Assembly (NCBI RefSeq): GCF_003610775.1
Contig: NZ_RAQO01000004.1
Coordinates: 1,115,838 to 1,179,837, forward strand
DNA length: 64,000 nucleotides
Reading direction: 5' to 3'
Source of the DNA: Alginatibacterium sediminis
Lineage (GTDB): Bacteria; Pseudomonadota; Gammaproteobacteria; Enterobacterales; Celerinatantimonadaceae
Below, one piece after another: positions 37,685-49,646 of the stretch. The notes under the pieces were generated by a model. It saw only the letters and a program-made list of their open reading frames with translations, searched no databases and had not been told where the DNA came from. The position numbers were made by a program, and so were the translations under genes. Numbering within the stretch: the first letter of the stretch is position 1; every line of letters begins with the position of its first letter.

Positions 37685-38906
37685 GATCTTCACCAGCAAA
37701 GCTTGCCCGTTTTTGGTCCAAAAATTTGGCTAGGTCACGAACCAATGCTTCAATCTGCACTTTACTATGGCTGGCACTCAAGGTAATCCGCAATCGCGCA
37801 CTGTTTAGCGCAACTGTAGGAGGCCGGATAGCAACGACCCAGTGACCTTGCGTTTTTAGGTAATGACTGGCGTCTAGGGCCAATTGGCTCGAACCTAAAA
37901 TCAAAGGTTGAATCGCTGTTGATGAGTTTTGAACTTCAATTTTAAAATCGCAGCAAAGCGCACGAAACAATTCAATATTGCGGTTTAGTGTTTGTCGAAG
38001 TTGTGGCTGCTGTTGGACTAGCTCGATACTGGCGTCAATTGCAGCTGCTTGCGCCGCTGGCATGGTGGTTGAATATACGTACGCTTTTGAAAAATTAACT
38101 AAATAGTCTATCAATTGCTCACTTGCGGCAATACAGGCACCATTCACCCCAAGCGCTTTTCCAAAAGTTAGCATTTGTGCTATTTGATCGCTGTACCCTA
38201 TACCTGCATGCGCAACACTACCTTGTCCTTGAGGTCCTAAAACTCCGATACCATGTGCATCGTCAACCAGAAGCATTGCTTGCGATTGTTGACATAAGCG
38301 GTTTATTTCGGCCAGAGGAGCTAGATCGCCATCCATGCTAAACACCCCTTCGCTGACCACCAGCGTATCTTGATTTTGCTTATTCAAACGCAGCTCTAGC
38401 GCTTTCATGTCATTGTGAGCAAATCTTTGCATTTTAGCAGCGCTTAAGATCCCCGCTTCCATTAATGAGGCATGATTCAATTTGTCTTGGAGTAATAAAG
38501 CATCTTTATGCATCATGGCTTTGATAAAGGCTTGATTGGCTGAAAAACCACAATTGTAAAGCAGTACTGCTGGTACTTTTAGCCACTCGCAGATGGTTTG
38601 CTCGAGTTGGTAGTGAGGAGCTTGATAGCCAGAGACCAACGCAGAACCACCACTACCACAGCCATATTTGATAGCGCTTGCTTGCCAGGCTTCTAGTACT
38701 TTGGGGTGCTTACTTAGCCCAAGGTAATCGTTACTGGCGAAGTTGATGTAAGATTTACCATCAATGGCTATTTGGCAACTTCCAAAGTCACCAATCTGTT
38801 CTATGGTTTGTCGTTGGCGAAGACTAAATTGCTGCTGGCGCTGCTGTAATTGTTGAGCAACAAAAGCAAAGCGCGGATTGTTGCTTTGCTGATCTAAACC
38901 ATTCAT
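37674..38906 (-). CDS. bioF: 8-amino-7-oxononanoate synthase
   Basis: A 410-aa PLP enzyme condensing pimeloyl-ACP and alanine. NFASNDYLGLSKHP and GSGGSALVSGY are the substrate-binding blocks, LLVDDAHGIGVLG binds the cofactor ring, and Lys250 in LTFGKALG is the Schiff-base lysine. The family's usual length is about 385 aa; the extra residues are in the glutamine-rich N-terminus. It lies 10 nt behind bioB. Confidence 0.95.
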   Translation of the reverse strand: MNGLDQQSNNPRFAFVAQQLQQRQQQFSLRQRQTIEQIGDFGSCQIAIDGKSYINFASNDYLGLSKHPKVLEAWQASAIKYGCGSGGSALVSGYQAPHYQLEQTICEWLKVPAVLLYNCGFSANQAFIKAMMHKDALLLQDKLNHASLMEAGILSAAKMQRFAHNDMKALELRLNKQNQDTLVVSEGVFSMDGDLAPLAEINRLCQQSQAMLLVDDAHGIGVLGPQGQGSVAHAGIGYSDQIAQMLTFGKALGVNGACIAASEQLIDYLVNFSKAYVYSTTMPAAQAAAIDASIELVQQQPQLRQTLNRNIELFRALCCDFKIEVQNSSTAIQPLILGSSQLALDASHYLKTQGHWVVAIRPPTVALNSARLRITLSASHSKVQIEALVRDLAKFLDQKRASFAGEDHAG

Positions 38907-38916
38907 AGCTTAGTAA

Positions 38917-39966
38917 TCACGCTTCATAGAACCAGTTACTATCCGCCGCTTCGCGTTTACGACGCATTTGCAACTCTAGAGCTTCTTGATCTTCATTAGC
39001 TCCGCGATCAACGTGCGCAGCTTCAGGGCGTATCCCAAGCTTTTTAAATAACTTCATGTCTTGGTTTTCGTCAGGATTTGGCGTGGTAAGTAACTTACAG
39101 CCATAAAAGATCGAATTTGCGCCAGCCATAAAACATAAAGCCTGTACTTGCTCGTTCATGTCCTCACGTCCAGCAGACAAACGCACATGCGATTTAGGCA
39201 TCATAATTCTAGCCACGGCAATGCAACGAATGAAATCAAAGTGATCAAGTTCATCCACATGCTCAAGCTTAGTACCTTTCACTTTCACCAACATATTAAT
39301 CGGCACACTTTCTGGGTGGCGAGGTAAATTAGCCAGTTGTTGTAGCAATGCAGATCGATCGGTCGCTTGCTCACCCATGCCCATAATGCCTCCTGAACAA
39401 ACCTTCATTCCCGCGTCACGAACATGGGCCAAGGTATCTAAACGCTCATCATAGGTGCGCGTTGTGATGATTTGTTCATAGTATTCAGGAGATGTATCTA
39501 AGTTGTGGTTGTAATAGTCCAGACCTGCCACAGATAAACGTTGCGCTTGTTCAGCCTTTAGCATGCCCAAAGTCATGCAAGACTCCATACCAAGTTCTTT
39601 GACCCCTTCAACCATTTTCAACAGATAAGGCATGTCACGCTCTTTAGGGTTTTTCCACGCCGCTCCCATACAGAATCGCGTTGACCCATTGCTTTTAGCT
39701 TTTTGCGCTTCTTTCAATACATGCTCAACTTCCATCAAACGTTGAGTTTCTAGTCCGGTATTATGGTGCGCGCTTTGCGGGCAGTACTTACAGTCTTCGG
39801 GGCAAGCACCTGTCTTAATTGAAAGCAAGGTCGATACCTGCACTTGATTGGGATCGAAATGTTGGCGATGAACCGTTTGCGCATTAAATAATAAGTCGTT
39901 AAACGGCAAAGCAAACAAGGTGTTAACTTCTTCAATTGTCCAATCATGGCGTGGTGCGTAAGACAT
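38917..39966 (-). CDS. bioB: Biotin synthase
   Basis: A 349-aa radical-SAM enzyme inserting sulfur into dethiobiotin. The radical cluster motif is C55-PEDC59-KYC62-[15 protein letters not shown] and [12 protein letters not shown] are conserved in the family, and the Arg in [10 protein letters not shown] helps hold the second cluster. It is the first gene of the minus-strand bio operon, divergent from bioA across 98 bp. A consensus -35 TTGACA lies upstream. Confidence 0.97.
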   Translation of the reverse strand: MSYAPRHDWTIEEVNTLFALPFNDLLFNAQTVHRQHFDPNQVQVSTLLSIKTGACPEDCKYCPQSAHHNTGLETQRLMEVEHVLKEAQKAKSNGSTRFCMGAAWKNPKERDMPYLLKMVEGVKELGMESCMTLGMLKAEQAQRLSVAGLDYYNHNLDTSPEYYEQIITTRTYDERLDTLAHVRDAGMKVCSGGIMGMGEQATDRSALLQQLANLPRHPESVPINMLVKVKGTKLEHVDELDHFDFIRCIAVARIMMPKSHVRLSAGREDMNEQVQALCFMAGANSIFYGCKLLTTPNPDENQDMKLFKKLGIRPEAAHVDRGANEDQEALELQMRRKREAADSNWFYEA

Positions 39967-39999
39967 CTGCGATTCTTTCCTTCGTCCAGAGATTGAGCT

Positions 40000-40027
40000 A
40001 GTCTAGCCAACAACGAAAGGCTGTCAA
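40000..40027 (-). promoter_or_regulatory. Promoter candidate of the bioBFCD operon
   Basis: The minus strand has TTGACA (40027 down to 40022), a 16-nt spacer and TAGACT (40005 down to 40000), 34 nt before the bioB start, in the bioA/bioB divergent region. No convincing BirA operator was found across it. Confidence 0.5.
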
Positions 40028-40064
40028 GATAAGCCATGAGCAAAACTTTACCAATGGACAATAA

Positions 40065-41345
40065 ATGACCGATATTATTGATCTCGATTACGATCGCCAA
40101 CATGTTTGGCATCCCTATACTTCTATGTCAGAGCCACTTCCTTGCTATCCAGTGGCTTCGGCAAGTGGCGTGCGATTAAAGCTTGAAAATGGCCGCGAGT
40201 TGATTGATGGCATGTCGTCTTGGTGGGCTTGTATTCATGGCTATAACGTCAAGGCATTAAACCAAGCGGCACATCAACAACTACAGCAAATGTCACACGT
40301 CATGTTTGGTGGCCTCACCCATAAACCTGCTGTCGATCTTTCTCGTCGTCTTGTCGACATAACTCCCCAGGGCTTAGATAAGGTTTTTCTTAGTGATTCA
40401 GGTTCGGTCGCGGTCGAAGTGGCCTTAAAAATGGCCATTCAGTACTGGCAAAGCCAAGGCAAAGATAAAAAGCACTTCGTCAGTTTACGCCGTGGTTATC
40501 ACGGGGATACCTTTGGCGCGATGTCGGTTTGTGACCCGGATGGCGGAATGCACTCTCTCTACGAAGGTTTTCTAGCCAAACAGTATTTTGTGACTGAACC
40601 ACAGCTTGCTTTTGACCAACCCTGGCAAGCCCAAGATATAGCACCTTTAGAAGAACTCTTAGAACAGCACCATCAACACATCGCTGCATTAATTTTGGAA
40701 CCTATAGTGCAAGGTGCGGGTGGCATGCGTTTCTATCATCCGGAGTATCTGCGCCAAGCAAAACAGCTATGTGAGCGTTTCGATGTGTTGCTAATAGCCG
40801 ATGAAATTGCGACCGGCTTTGGCCGTACTGGGAAAATGTTTGCGTGCGAGCACGCTAACATTGTTCCGGACATTTTATGCTTAGGAAAAGGTCTTACTGG
40901 TGGTTATATGAGTTTGGCTGCTACTTTGTGCAGCGACAAAGTAGCCCAAGGAATAAGCCAAGGTAGCGCTGGTGTTTTAATGCATGGCCCCACCTTTATG
41001 GGCAATCCGTTGGCTTGCGCAGTTGCCGTCGCATCAATTGATTTACTGCTCGCCAGCCCTTGGCAACAGCGGGTTGAAAACATAGCCCATCAATTACAAT
41101 TAGGTCTCGCCCCAATTGGACAACTTGAGCAAGTTAAAGAAACACGTCTACTTGGAGCAATTGGTGTCGTTGAATGCCATGAAGCAGTTGATATGCAGCA
41201 GATCCAAGCCTTTTTCGTCGAACATGGGGTTTGGATCCGACCTTTTGGTAAGCTGGTTTATCTCATGCCGGCCTATGTTATGAACGATGCTGATATCGCA
41301 ACATTATGCGCTGTCATTTATGCTGCGTTAAATACGCCTAAATAA
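40065..41345 (+). CDS. bioA: Adenosylmethionine-8-amino-7-oxononanoate aminotransferase
   Basis: A 426-aa class III aminotransferase using SAM as amino donor to make 7,8-diaminononanoate. DRQHVWHPYTSM is the BioA start, SSWWACIHGYN holds substrate-site residues, ADEIATGFGRTG holds the PLP Asp, and Lys275 in LCLGKGLTGG is the Schiff-base lysine. It is divergent from bioB, as in E. coli. Its 3' end overlaps the convergent small membrane protein gene by 28 bp. Confidence 0.96.
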   Translation: MTDIIDLDYDRQHVWHPYTSMSEPLPCYPVASASGVRLKLENGRELIDGMSSWWACIHGYNVKALNQAAHQQLQQMSHVMFGGLTHKPAVDLSRRLVDITPQGLDKVFLSDSGSVAVEVALKMAIQYWQSQGKDKKHFVSLRRGYHGDTFGAMSVCDPDGGMHSLYEGFLAKQYFVTEPQLAFDQPWQAQDIAPLEELLEQHHQHIAALILEPIVQGAGGMRFYHPEYLRQAKQLCERFDVLLIADEIATGFGRTGKMFACEHANIVPDILCLGKGLTGGYMSLAATLCSDKVAQGISQGSAGVLMHGPTFMGNPLACAVAVASIDLLLASPWQQRVENIAHQLQLGLAPIGQLEQVKETRLLGAIGVVECHEAVDMQQIQAFFVEHGVWIRPFGKLVYLMPAYVMNDADIATLCAVIYAALNTPK

Positions 41346-41710
41346 TAGGCCAGCAAACTTGCAATGACGATGAGGGCTAAAAGCAATAAATTTACCCTCA
41401 TGTAGTCGTTGCGCCGCCGCGAACGCAGCCAATTCAGGGCTATGGTTAACAAGGTTAAACCGCAACAACTCCATAAGAACAATAAGAACCAAAACTGATA
41501 GTTTTCGTCCCAAGAGGTTCTAGCCTGAGATATCCCTTCACTATAGGTCCAGGCGTAGGGCTGCTCCGGACGTGCAAAATGAAAAGCCAGCATTGACACC
41601 ACAAATAAGGCCCATACGATCAGCGCCACATAATTAAATGAGCGCTGAATTTGATCGGGCCCTTTGCGGCGCTCAAGCTGTAATTCGTCATGTTGCGTAT
41701 TTGAGTTCAT
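41318..41710 (-). CDS. Small membrane protein of unknown function
   Basis: A 130-aa protein with a polar N-terminus (LERRKGPDQIQRSFNYVA) and three hydrophobic segments (about ALIVWALFVVSMLAF, FWFLLFLWSCCGLTLLTIAL and NLLLLALIVIASLLAYYLGV). I do not recognise a named family. The ATG at 41710 is preferred to the upstream-open frame at 41767. Its last 28 bp overlap the end of bioA on the other strand. Confidence 0.7.
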   Translation of the reverse strand: MNSNTQHDELQLERRKGPDQIQRSFNYVALIVWALFVVSMLAFHFARPEQPYAWTYSEGISQARTSWDENYQFWFLLFLWSCCGLTLLTIALNWLRSRRRNDYMRVNLLLLALIVIASLLAYYLGVFNAA

Positions 41711-41879
41711 AGCTTTAATTTTAGTCCCTTTGCTAATAATTATTAGCCTTTGGTGCTTAATTCTCACTGGAATACCAATTTATCCCCAATCTATACGATA
41801 TTTTGCTTGTGTCTTCAATTGCTACGAGTAACATTATCTGTTTTTAATAAAGCAAACTCATCGAGGAGTTATTGAACGT

Positions 41880-43277
41880 ATGACAGATTGTTCAGTGGTT
41901 GACTTGCTTTCTGGGAAATTCTCAGTTGGTCAAGTTGTCAAAGTAAAAGGTTGGGTACGTACCCGCCGTGATTCTAAAGCCGGTATTTCATTCGTCGCTG
42001 TCTATGATGGCTCTTGCTTTGATGCCATACAAGCTGTGGTTCCTAATTCGCTTTCAAATTATGAAGAAGTACTACGATTAACCACCGGTTGTTCAGTTAT
42101 GATTACTGGTGAAGTAGTTGAATCCCCAGGCCAAGGCCAAGCTTTCGAAATTCAAGCCACAGGTGTTGAAGTTATCGGATGGGTTGAAGATCCAGATACC
42201 TACCCTATGGCTGCTAAGCGACATACAGTTGAGTTTTTACGTGAGCATGCTCACTTGCGTCCGCGTACCAACTTGATAGGCGCGGTAGCAAGAGTTCGTA
42301 ATTCTTTAGCGCAAGCCATTCATCGTTTTTATCATGAACGTGGCTATATTTGGGTTAGCACACCGATTATTACAGCAAGTGATACCGAAGGCGCTGGTGA
42401 GATGTTCCGAGTGAGTACTCTGGATCTGGAAAACCTGCCACGCAATGACCAAGACGCTGTTGATTTTTCTCAAGACTTCTTTGGTAAAGAGTCATTTTTG
42501 ACTGTATCAGGTCAGCTTAACGCTGAGACCTATGCTTGCGCGCTATCAAAGGTTTACACTTTTGGGCCGACCTTCCGTGCCGAAAACAGTAACACCAGCC
42601 GACACCTGGCTGAGTTTTGGATGATGGAGCCAGAAGTTGCTTTTGCTGATCTTGATGATGTAGCAGCGCTAGCCGAAGACATGCTTAAATACGTATTCAA
42701 AGCCGTACTTGAAGAACGTGGCGATGATATGGCGTTTTTTGCTCAGCGTATTGAGAAGCAAGCCATTAGTCGTTTGGAGAGCTTCATTTCTAAAGACTTT
42801 GCTCAGGTTGATTACACCGACGCAATTGAAATTTTGTTGCAATCTGGCCGAAAATTCGAAATGGACGTCAGTTGGGGCATCGATATGAGTTCCGAGCATG
42901 AGCGCTACCTTGCTGAAGAACACTTTAAAGCACCGGTTGTCGTTAAAAATTACCCTCGTGATATAAAAGCATTTTACATGCGTCAAAATGACGATGGTAA
43001 AACAGTAGCCGCTATGGATGTGCTTGCCCCAGGCATCGGTGAAATCATCGGTGGTAGTCAACGTGAAGAGCGACTTGAAGTATTTGATGCACGCCTAGAA
43101 GAAATGGGACTCAATAAAGAAGACTATAGCTGGTACCGCGATTTACGCCGCTATGGCAGCGTCCCACACTCGGGTTTCGGTCTTGGTTTTGAACGCCTAG
43201 TTTCCTACGTCACTGGTATGAGCAATATTCGAGATGTGATCCCATTCCCACGAGCTCCAAAACAAGCTGACTATTAA
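41880..43277 (+). CDS. asnS: Asparaginyl-tRNA synthetase
   Basis: A 465-aa class IIb aminoacyl-tRNA synthetase. The N-terminal OB-fold anticodon-binding domain begins with [21 protein letters not shown]. The catalytic core has motif 1 around [19 protein letters not shown], motif 2 with [17 protein letters not shown], and motif 3 with [13 protein letters not shown]. The length equals E. coli AsnRS (466 aa). It is a single gene with its own strong terminator. Confidence 0.97.
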   Translation: MTDCSVVDLLSGKFSVGQVVKVKGWVRTRRDSKAGISFVAVYDGSCFDAIQAVVPNSLSNYEEVLRLTTGCSVMITGEVVESPGQGQAFEIQATGVEVIGWVEDPDTYPMAAKRHTVEFLREHAHLRPRTNLIGAVARVRNSLAQAIHRFYHERGYIWVSTPIITASDTEGAGEMFRVSTLDLENLPRNDQDAVDFSQDFFGKESFLTVSGQLNAETYACALSKVYTFGPTFRAENSNTSRHLAEFWMMEPEVAFADLDDVAALAEDMLKYVFKAVLEERGDDMAFFAQRIEKQAISRLESFISKDFAQVDYTDAIEILLQSGRKFEMDVSWGIDMSSEHERYLAEEHFKAPVVVKNYPRDIKAFYMRQNDDGKTVAAMDVLAPGIGEIIGGSQREERLEVFDARLEEMGLNKEDYSWYRDLRRYGSVPHSGFGLGFERLVSYVTGMSNIRDVIPFPRAPKQADY

Positions 43278-43285
43278 CTGACCTT

Positions 43286-43314
43286 AAATAAGCTCCCTGA
43301 CTGGGAGCTTATTT
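43286..43314 (+). terminator. Intrinsic terminator of asnS
   Basis: Perfect 12-bp stem AAATAAGCTCCC (43286-43297) and GGGAGCTTATTT (43303-43314), loop of 5 nt, followed by a T-run, 8 nt after the stop. Confidence 0.92.
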
Positions 43315-43377
43315 TTTACTCGCCAAATACACCCAGGTCTACTATTGTTTCTGGACCTTGATATAGAAGTAAATGCC

Positions 43378-44061
43378 ATGAGAAAAACTAAAACAATCGC
43401 TACTGATGACATCTTACTTACCTTATGTAATTCGGTAAGCAATGTACTAACCACTGCAACGACTAAGAAAATCAATTATTCGGCAATGGTACAAAAAATA
43501 TCAAAAACCTGTTTAAAGCCAGATATTGGTTGCTTTGTGTTATTCGATGGTGGATTTTCTGGTTTAGTTATTATTAACTTCTCATCCGCTGCAGCCATGG
43601 AAGTCTATCGTGATTACATGCTACACATGGGTATCCCTGAGGCAGAACTCGCCGGACAACATACGGCAGACGAAGTTGGAAACGTACTCGGTGAGTTGAT
43701 GAACCAGATCGTTGGAGACTTTACCGGAACAGTTGGCGAGGAGTTACACACCTCGATCAGTCAAAACCAACCGAAAATGCTGACGATAAACAAGCAGGTA
43801 ATGTTGTCGGTCGATACTAACTTAGACCGCCCTCAAGCACGCCGTGTCACTTTCTCAACTGAAGGCAACAATATTTTCTACCTTGAATTCGCAATGGATA
43901 AAACAGAGTTTATTCAAATCACAGAATTTGAAGCGAGAGAAAATTTGGACCCAGATGAAATTATTGCACAAACCAAGGCGAAACAAGCTGAGCAAGCAAA
44001 ACAAAGCAAGCCATCAAGCAGCGCTAAAGAGCAAGACCTACTTGATGAGTTAGGGATATAA
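43378..44061 (+). CDS. DUF3334-type, CheX/CheC-like protein
   Basis: A 227-aa protein. GNVLGELMNQIVGDFTGTVG resembles the E/N helix motif of the CheC/CheX/FliY phosphatase family. Before it is a region with FVLFDGGFSGLVIINFSS, and the tail is KQAEQAKQSKPSSS followed by a conserved end EQDLLDELGI. It fits DUF3334, known from marine gammaproteobacteria; that name is from memory. A role as an accessory chemotaxis or signalling phosphatase is inference. The ATG at 43378 is chosen over the TTG at 43345. Confidence 0.65.
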   Translation: MRKTKTIATDDILLTLCNSVSNVLTTATTKKINYSAMVQKISKTCLKPDIGCFVLFDGGFSGLVIINFSSAAAMEVYRDYMLHMGIPEAELAGQHTADEVGNVLGELMNQIVGDFTGTVGEELHTSISQNQPKMLTINKQVMLSVDTNLDRPQARRVTFSTEGNNIFYLEFAMDKTEFIQITEFEARENLDPDEIIAQTKAKQAEQAKQSKPSSSAKEQDLLDELGI

Positions 44062-44070
44062 TCTGATATC

Positions 44071-44610
44071 TTAGATACTAGATACGAAGTCGCTGATGCT
44101 ATGCTGACGCGGCTTTTTAGCTTTACTCATTGCCGCACCTAAATATAAAAATCCCACCACGCTTTCATGGTCCAACAAACCTAGCTCTTCATTCACGATT
44201 TTCGAATAGGCCATGGCACCGGTTCGCCAAATTCCATTGTATCCCAGAGCTTGAGCGCACATTTGCATGGCTTGAACACAGCATCCAGCCGATAACAGCT
44301 GCTCAATTTGTGGGACTTTGTCGTGGTCACGAGGCGAGGAAACTACAATCGTGATTACCGGAGCCCGATAAGGCATGAGCTTCGCTTTTTCAACATCGCT
44401 TCCATCATTTAAGGCCGCCGCTGAAAAAATTTCTGACAAGCGATCAAGTCCTTCTCCACTGACATGGATAAAACGCCAAGGGTGAAGACCGCCATGATCT
44501 GGCACCCGCAGGCCAGCCTGCCAAATGGTTTCAAGTTCAGTGCCTTCTGGTGAAGGGCCAGCTAGTCGCGCGCAGGACTGTCGATTTAAAAGTAATTCTA
44601 ATGCATCCAT
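44071..44610 (-). CDS. ydjA: YdjA-like nitroreductase
   Basis: A 179-aa FMN-dependent nitroreductase of the small YdjA group. MDALELLLNRQSCARLAGPSP matches the YdjA start, so the ATG at 44610 is preferred to the open frame at 44628. RVPDHGGLHPWRFIHVSGEG lines the FMN site, and LGYNGIWRTGAMAYS with GFLYLGAA is the C-terminal half. The natural substrate is unknown. In E. coli ydjA neighbours sppA and ansA; here both are 3-5 kb away with fadH between. Confidence 0.85.
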   Translation of the reverse strand: MDALELLLNRQSCARLAGPSPEGTELETIWQAGLRVPDHGGLHPWRFIHVSGEGLDRLSEIFSAAALNDGSDVEKAKLMPYRAPVITIVVSSPRDHDKVPQIEQLLSAGCCVQAMQMCAQALGYNGIWRTGAMAYSKIVNEELGLLDHESVVGFLYLGAAMSKAKKPRQHSISDFVSSI

Positions 44611-44725
44611 GGTTTCATCCAATTCCAAGTTTATCTTGGCCTACAATATGCTCGTAGTGTGCTGTAATTCATTAGAAATTCAAAGCCCTATACGCGATAA
44701 AGGTGTGCCTAGTTCACAATGCTGC

Positions 44726-47094
<2,369 letters not shown>

Positions 47095-47631
47095 ATGTAC
47101 CCTTTTTTAAGACTCGCCAAGACTATGTTCTTAGCCAATAAAAAGAGCAAAATTTGCTACACAGAACCCAGTCAAATAAATTTCATTTGCCACCCATGGG
47201 ATATCGATTTATTTGGCGAAATGAACAACGGACGAATATTAACCCTCTACGACTTGGGACGAACTGACTTAGGTTTGCGCTGTGACTTGATGACACTACT
47301 TAGTAAAAACAAATGGGCCTTGGTGGTAGCTGGTAGTTCGGTGCGTTATCGAAAGCGCGTTAAAATGTTCGATAAAATCACCATGCATAGCCAATGTGTG
47401 GGCTACGATGATAAGTGGCTGTACATCGAGCAATCCATGTGGGTGAAAGGTCAACCTTGTTCTTCGGTTTTAGTCCGTGCCGGTGTGACGTCTAAACAAG
47501 GGATTATTCCACCAGCTCGTGTCGAAAAAGATTTAGGACTTGAGCCACAAAATACTCCGTTACCGGCATGGGTTACAGAATGGATTGCCTCAGAACAACA
47601 CCGGCCTTGGCCGCCAACGCAGCATCATTAA
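47095..47631 (+). CDS. Acyl-CoA thioesterase, hotdog fold
   Basis: A 178-aa protein of the 4-hydroxybenzoyl-CoA thioesterase-like hotdog group. HPWDIDLFGEMNNGRILTLYDLGRTDL carries the conserved Asp/Asn helix, and VVAGSSVRYRKRVKMFDKIT the central strand. Substrate unknown. The ATG at 47095 follows AGGACT; the open frame from TTG 47071 has no better signal. It is divergent from fadH, consistent with acyl-CoA metabolism. Confidence 0.78.
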   Translation: MYPFLRLAKTMFLANKKSKICYTEPSQINFICHPWDIDLFGEMNNGRILTLYDLGRTDLGLRCDLMTLLSKNKWALVVAGSSVRYRKRVKMFDKITMHSQCVGYDDKWLYIEQSMWVKGQPCSSVLVRAGVTSKQGIIPPARVEKDLGLEPQNTPLPAWVTEWIASEQHRPWPPTQHH

Positions 47632-47789
47632 CAATTTCAACTTAGCTCTAAAAGTCTGAATAATACTAACTTTTAGTGCTAAGTATTTAGCCTCGCTGGC
47701 TGGATAGCAAACACCTGCAAACATTGGCACAGACGATAACGCTATGCTAGGGTTAGCTCTAATTGAGTCTTTGCATATGAAACTTATCT

Positions 47790-49646
47790 ATGTCGATGTT
47801 ATTTCGCTTTTTTAAAGCTTGTTTTGTGTTTATTTGGCGCGGATTAAATTTTGCCCGTGAACTATTTTTTAACTTTATTTTTCTAATCATTGTTGCCGGT
47901 CTATTTATCGCCTATCAACAACAAAGTAGCTCACCAAGTGTCCCTGAATACGACACCTCAGCGCTGTTATTAGATCTTTCAGGAAAACTCGTAGAACAAG
48001 GTTCAACCGTCGACGCCCTTAGTCAGTTAAGCGACGAGATACTGGGCTCACAACGCGTTGGCGAGATCGATCTTTATCAAGTCCAGCATGCCATTAATAG
48101 TGCCAAAGACGATGATGATATCAGTGGTTTAGTCTTGCAACTGAGTAGTTTGTCAGGAACTGACATGACCAAGCTTCGTTTGTTAGGTCAAAGTATAGAG
48201 GATTTCAAAACCTCTGGTAAACCGGTGGTGGCAATTGGTGATAATTACGACCAACATCAGTACTACTTGGCCAGCTACGCAGATACTATTTTGCTAAACC
48301 CAGCTGGCGGCGTTTGGTTACGCGGATTTGCTAGCCAAAACCTTTACTTTAAAGAAGCCTTCGAAAAATTCAACGTCAATACTCATGTGTTCAGAGTCGG
48401 TACCCATAAAAGCTTTGTTGAACCCTACATCCGCAATAACATGTCTGACGAAGCGCGGGCAGATTTAAAGCATTGGATGGATCAACTTTGGACTGAGTTT
48501 AAATCCGATATCATCAAAAATCGAGAGCAATCAGAACAACAAATGTTCCCAGATGGCCAAGCTCTAATTACTAAACTAAAAGAAGCCAATGGCGATGCTG
48601 CAAACTACGCCATGAATGCCGGGCTGGTTGATGTGCTAATGACTCGCGATGACGAGCGAAGCTACTTAATGGATACTTTTGGAGCGGTTGATAATGGTCT
48701 TGCTGGGGATTATCACCATGTAAGTTTTGCTGAATACAGACAGCGTTTGGATCCAGTTTATCCTTCCGTTTATGGCGAAGATCGCATTGCGTTAATCCAT
48801 GCCAGTGGTCCCATTGTTGGCAAAGCTAATGGTAATGGACAAGTTATCGAAAGTGAGAGCATGCTAGAGATGCTCGACCAGGTTTTACTAGACGACAACA
48901 TCAAGGGCTTGGTGCTTCGAGTCGACAGCCCAGGTGGAAGCGCGTTTGCTGCAGAGCTAATCCGTAACAAGCTTCAAGAAATTCAGCTTTATGATAAGCC
49001 GGTCGTCATTTCTATGGGTAATGTTGCTGCAAGCGGCGGTTATTGGATTGCAGCTGATGCAGACCAAATTTTTGCCAGCCCAACCACCATCACCGGTTCT
49101 ATAGGTATTTTTGCAATGTTCGCCACCTTTGAAGATGTGTTATCTGACTTTGGTGTATACAGCGATGGCTATGCGACTAGCAGCTATGCTTCGATTGGGA
49201 TTACGCAAAAACTGTCTGAAGAAGTCGCTCAGGTTATTCAACTGAACATTGAGAGCGGTTACCAAAAGTTTATCGGCTTAGTGGCCAACGGTCGAGATTT
49301 GAGTTTAGAGCAAGCCGATAGCTTAGCTCAAGGTAGGATCTGGACTGGTAAAGATGCCCAGCAAAATGGGCTTGTCGATCAATTAGGTGATTTAGACGAT
49401 GCTGTTGCTTATACCCGCAGTTTACTCGGAAATGACGAGCTAAAACTTGAACAAATTCGTCCAAATTTAAGCCGTCGTGATGAAATTCTGCAACAGATGT
49501 TTGGTCAACAAGGCCAAGCATGGCTCAACAGCTATCTTCCTGATTTTGCGCAATGGATTCATCACAATCAAGTGGTACTTTCTCCACTTCAGTTTAAAGA
49601 CCCTATGGGTCGCTATGCTTTTTGTGCCATGTGTGAGAGCTATTAA
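47790..49646 (+). CDS. sppA: Signal peptide peptidase SppA (67K type)
   Basis: A 618-aa membrane serine protease that digests cleaved signal peptides. It has one N-terminal transmembrane helix (about 24-43) and two tandem ClpP-like domains. The catalytic Lys is in RVGTHKSFVEP (about 207) of the first half, and the nucleophile Ser in MGNVAASGGYWI (about 415) of the second half, as in the E. coli enzyme (618 aa). The stop codon overlaps the ansA start by one base. Confidence 0.96.
   Translation: MSMLFRFFKACFVFIWRGLNFARELFFNFIFLIIVAGLFIAYQQQSSSPSVPEYDTSALLLDLSGKLVEQGSTVDALSQLSDEILGSQRVGEIDLYQVQHAINSAKDDDDISGLVLQLSSLSGTDMTKLRLLGQSIEDFKTSGKPVVAIGDNYDQHQYYLASYADTILLNPAGGVWLRGFASQNLYFKEAFEKFNVNTHVFRVGTHKSFVEPYIRNNMSDEARADLKHWMDQLWTEFKSDIIKNREQSEQQMFPDGQALITKLKEANGDAANYAMNAGLVDVLMTRDDERSYLMDTFGAVDNGLAGDYHHVSFAEYRQRLDPVYPSVYGEDRIALIHASGPIVGKANGNGQVIESESMLEMLDQVLLDDNIKGLVLRVDSPGGSAFAAELIRNKLQEIQLYDKPVVISMGNVAASGGYWIAADADQIFASPTTITGSIGIFAMFATFEDVLSDFGVYSDGYATSSYASIGITQKLSEEVAQVIQLNIESGYQKFIGLVANGRDLSLEQADSLAQGRIWTGKDAQQNGLVDQLGDLDDAVAYTRSLLGNDELKLEQIRPNLSRRDEILQQMFGQQGQAWLNSYLPDFAQWIHHNQVVLSPLQFKDPMGRYAFCAMCESY

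Noticed and set aside
39967..40064. BirA operator in the bioA/bioB divergent region
   Set aside because: GGCTGTCAA resembles one half-site, but the other arm and the spacing do not fit the usual TTGTAAACC-N-GGTTTACAA palindrome.
41773..41790. Third MITE end (TACCAATTTATCCCC) before asnS
   Set aside because: No matching right end or target duplication is found before the asnS start.
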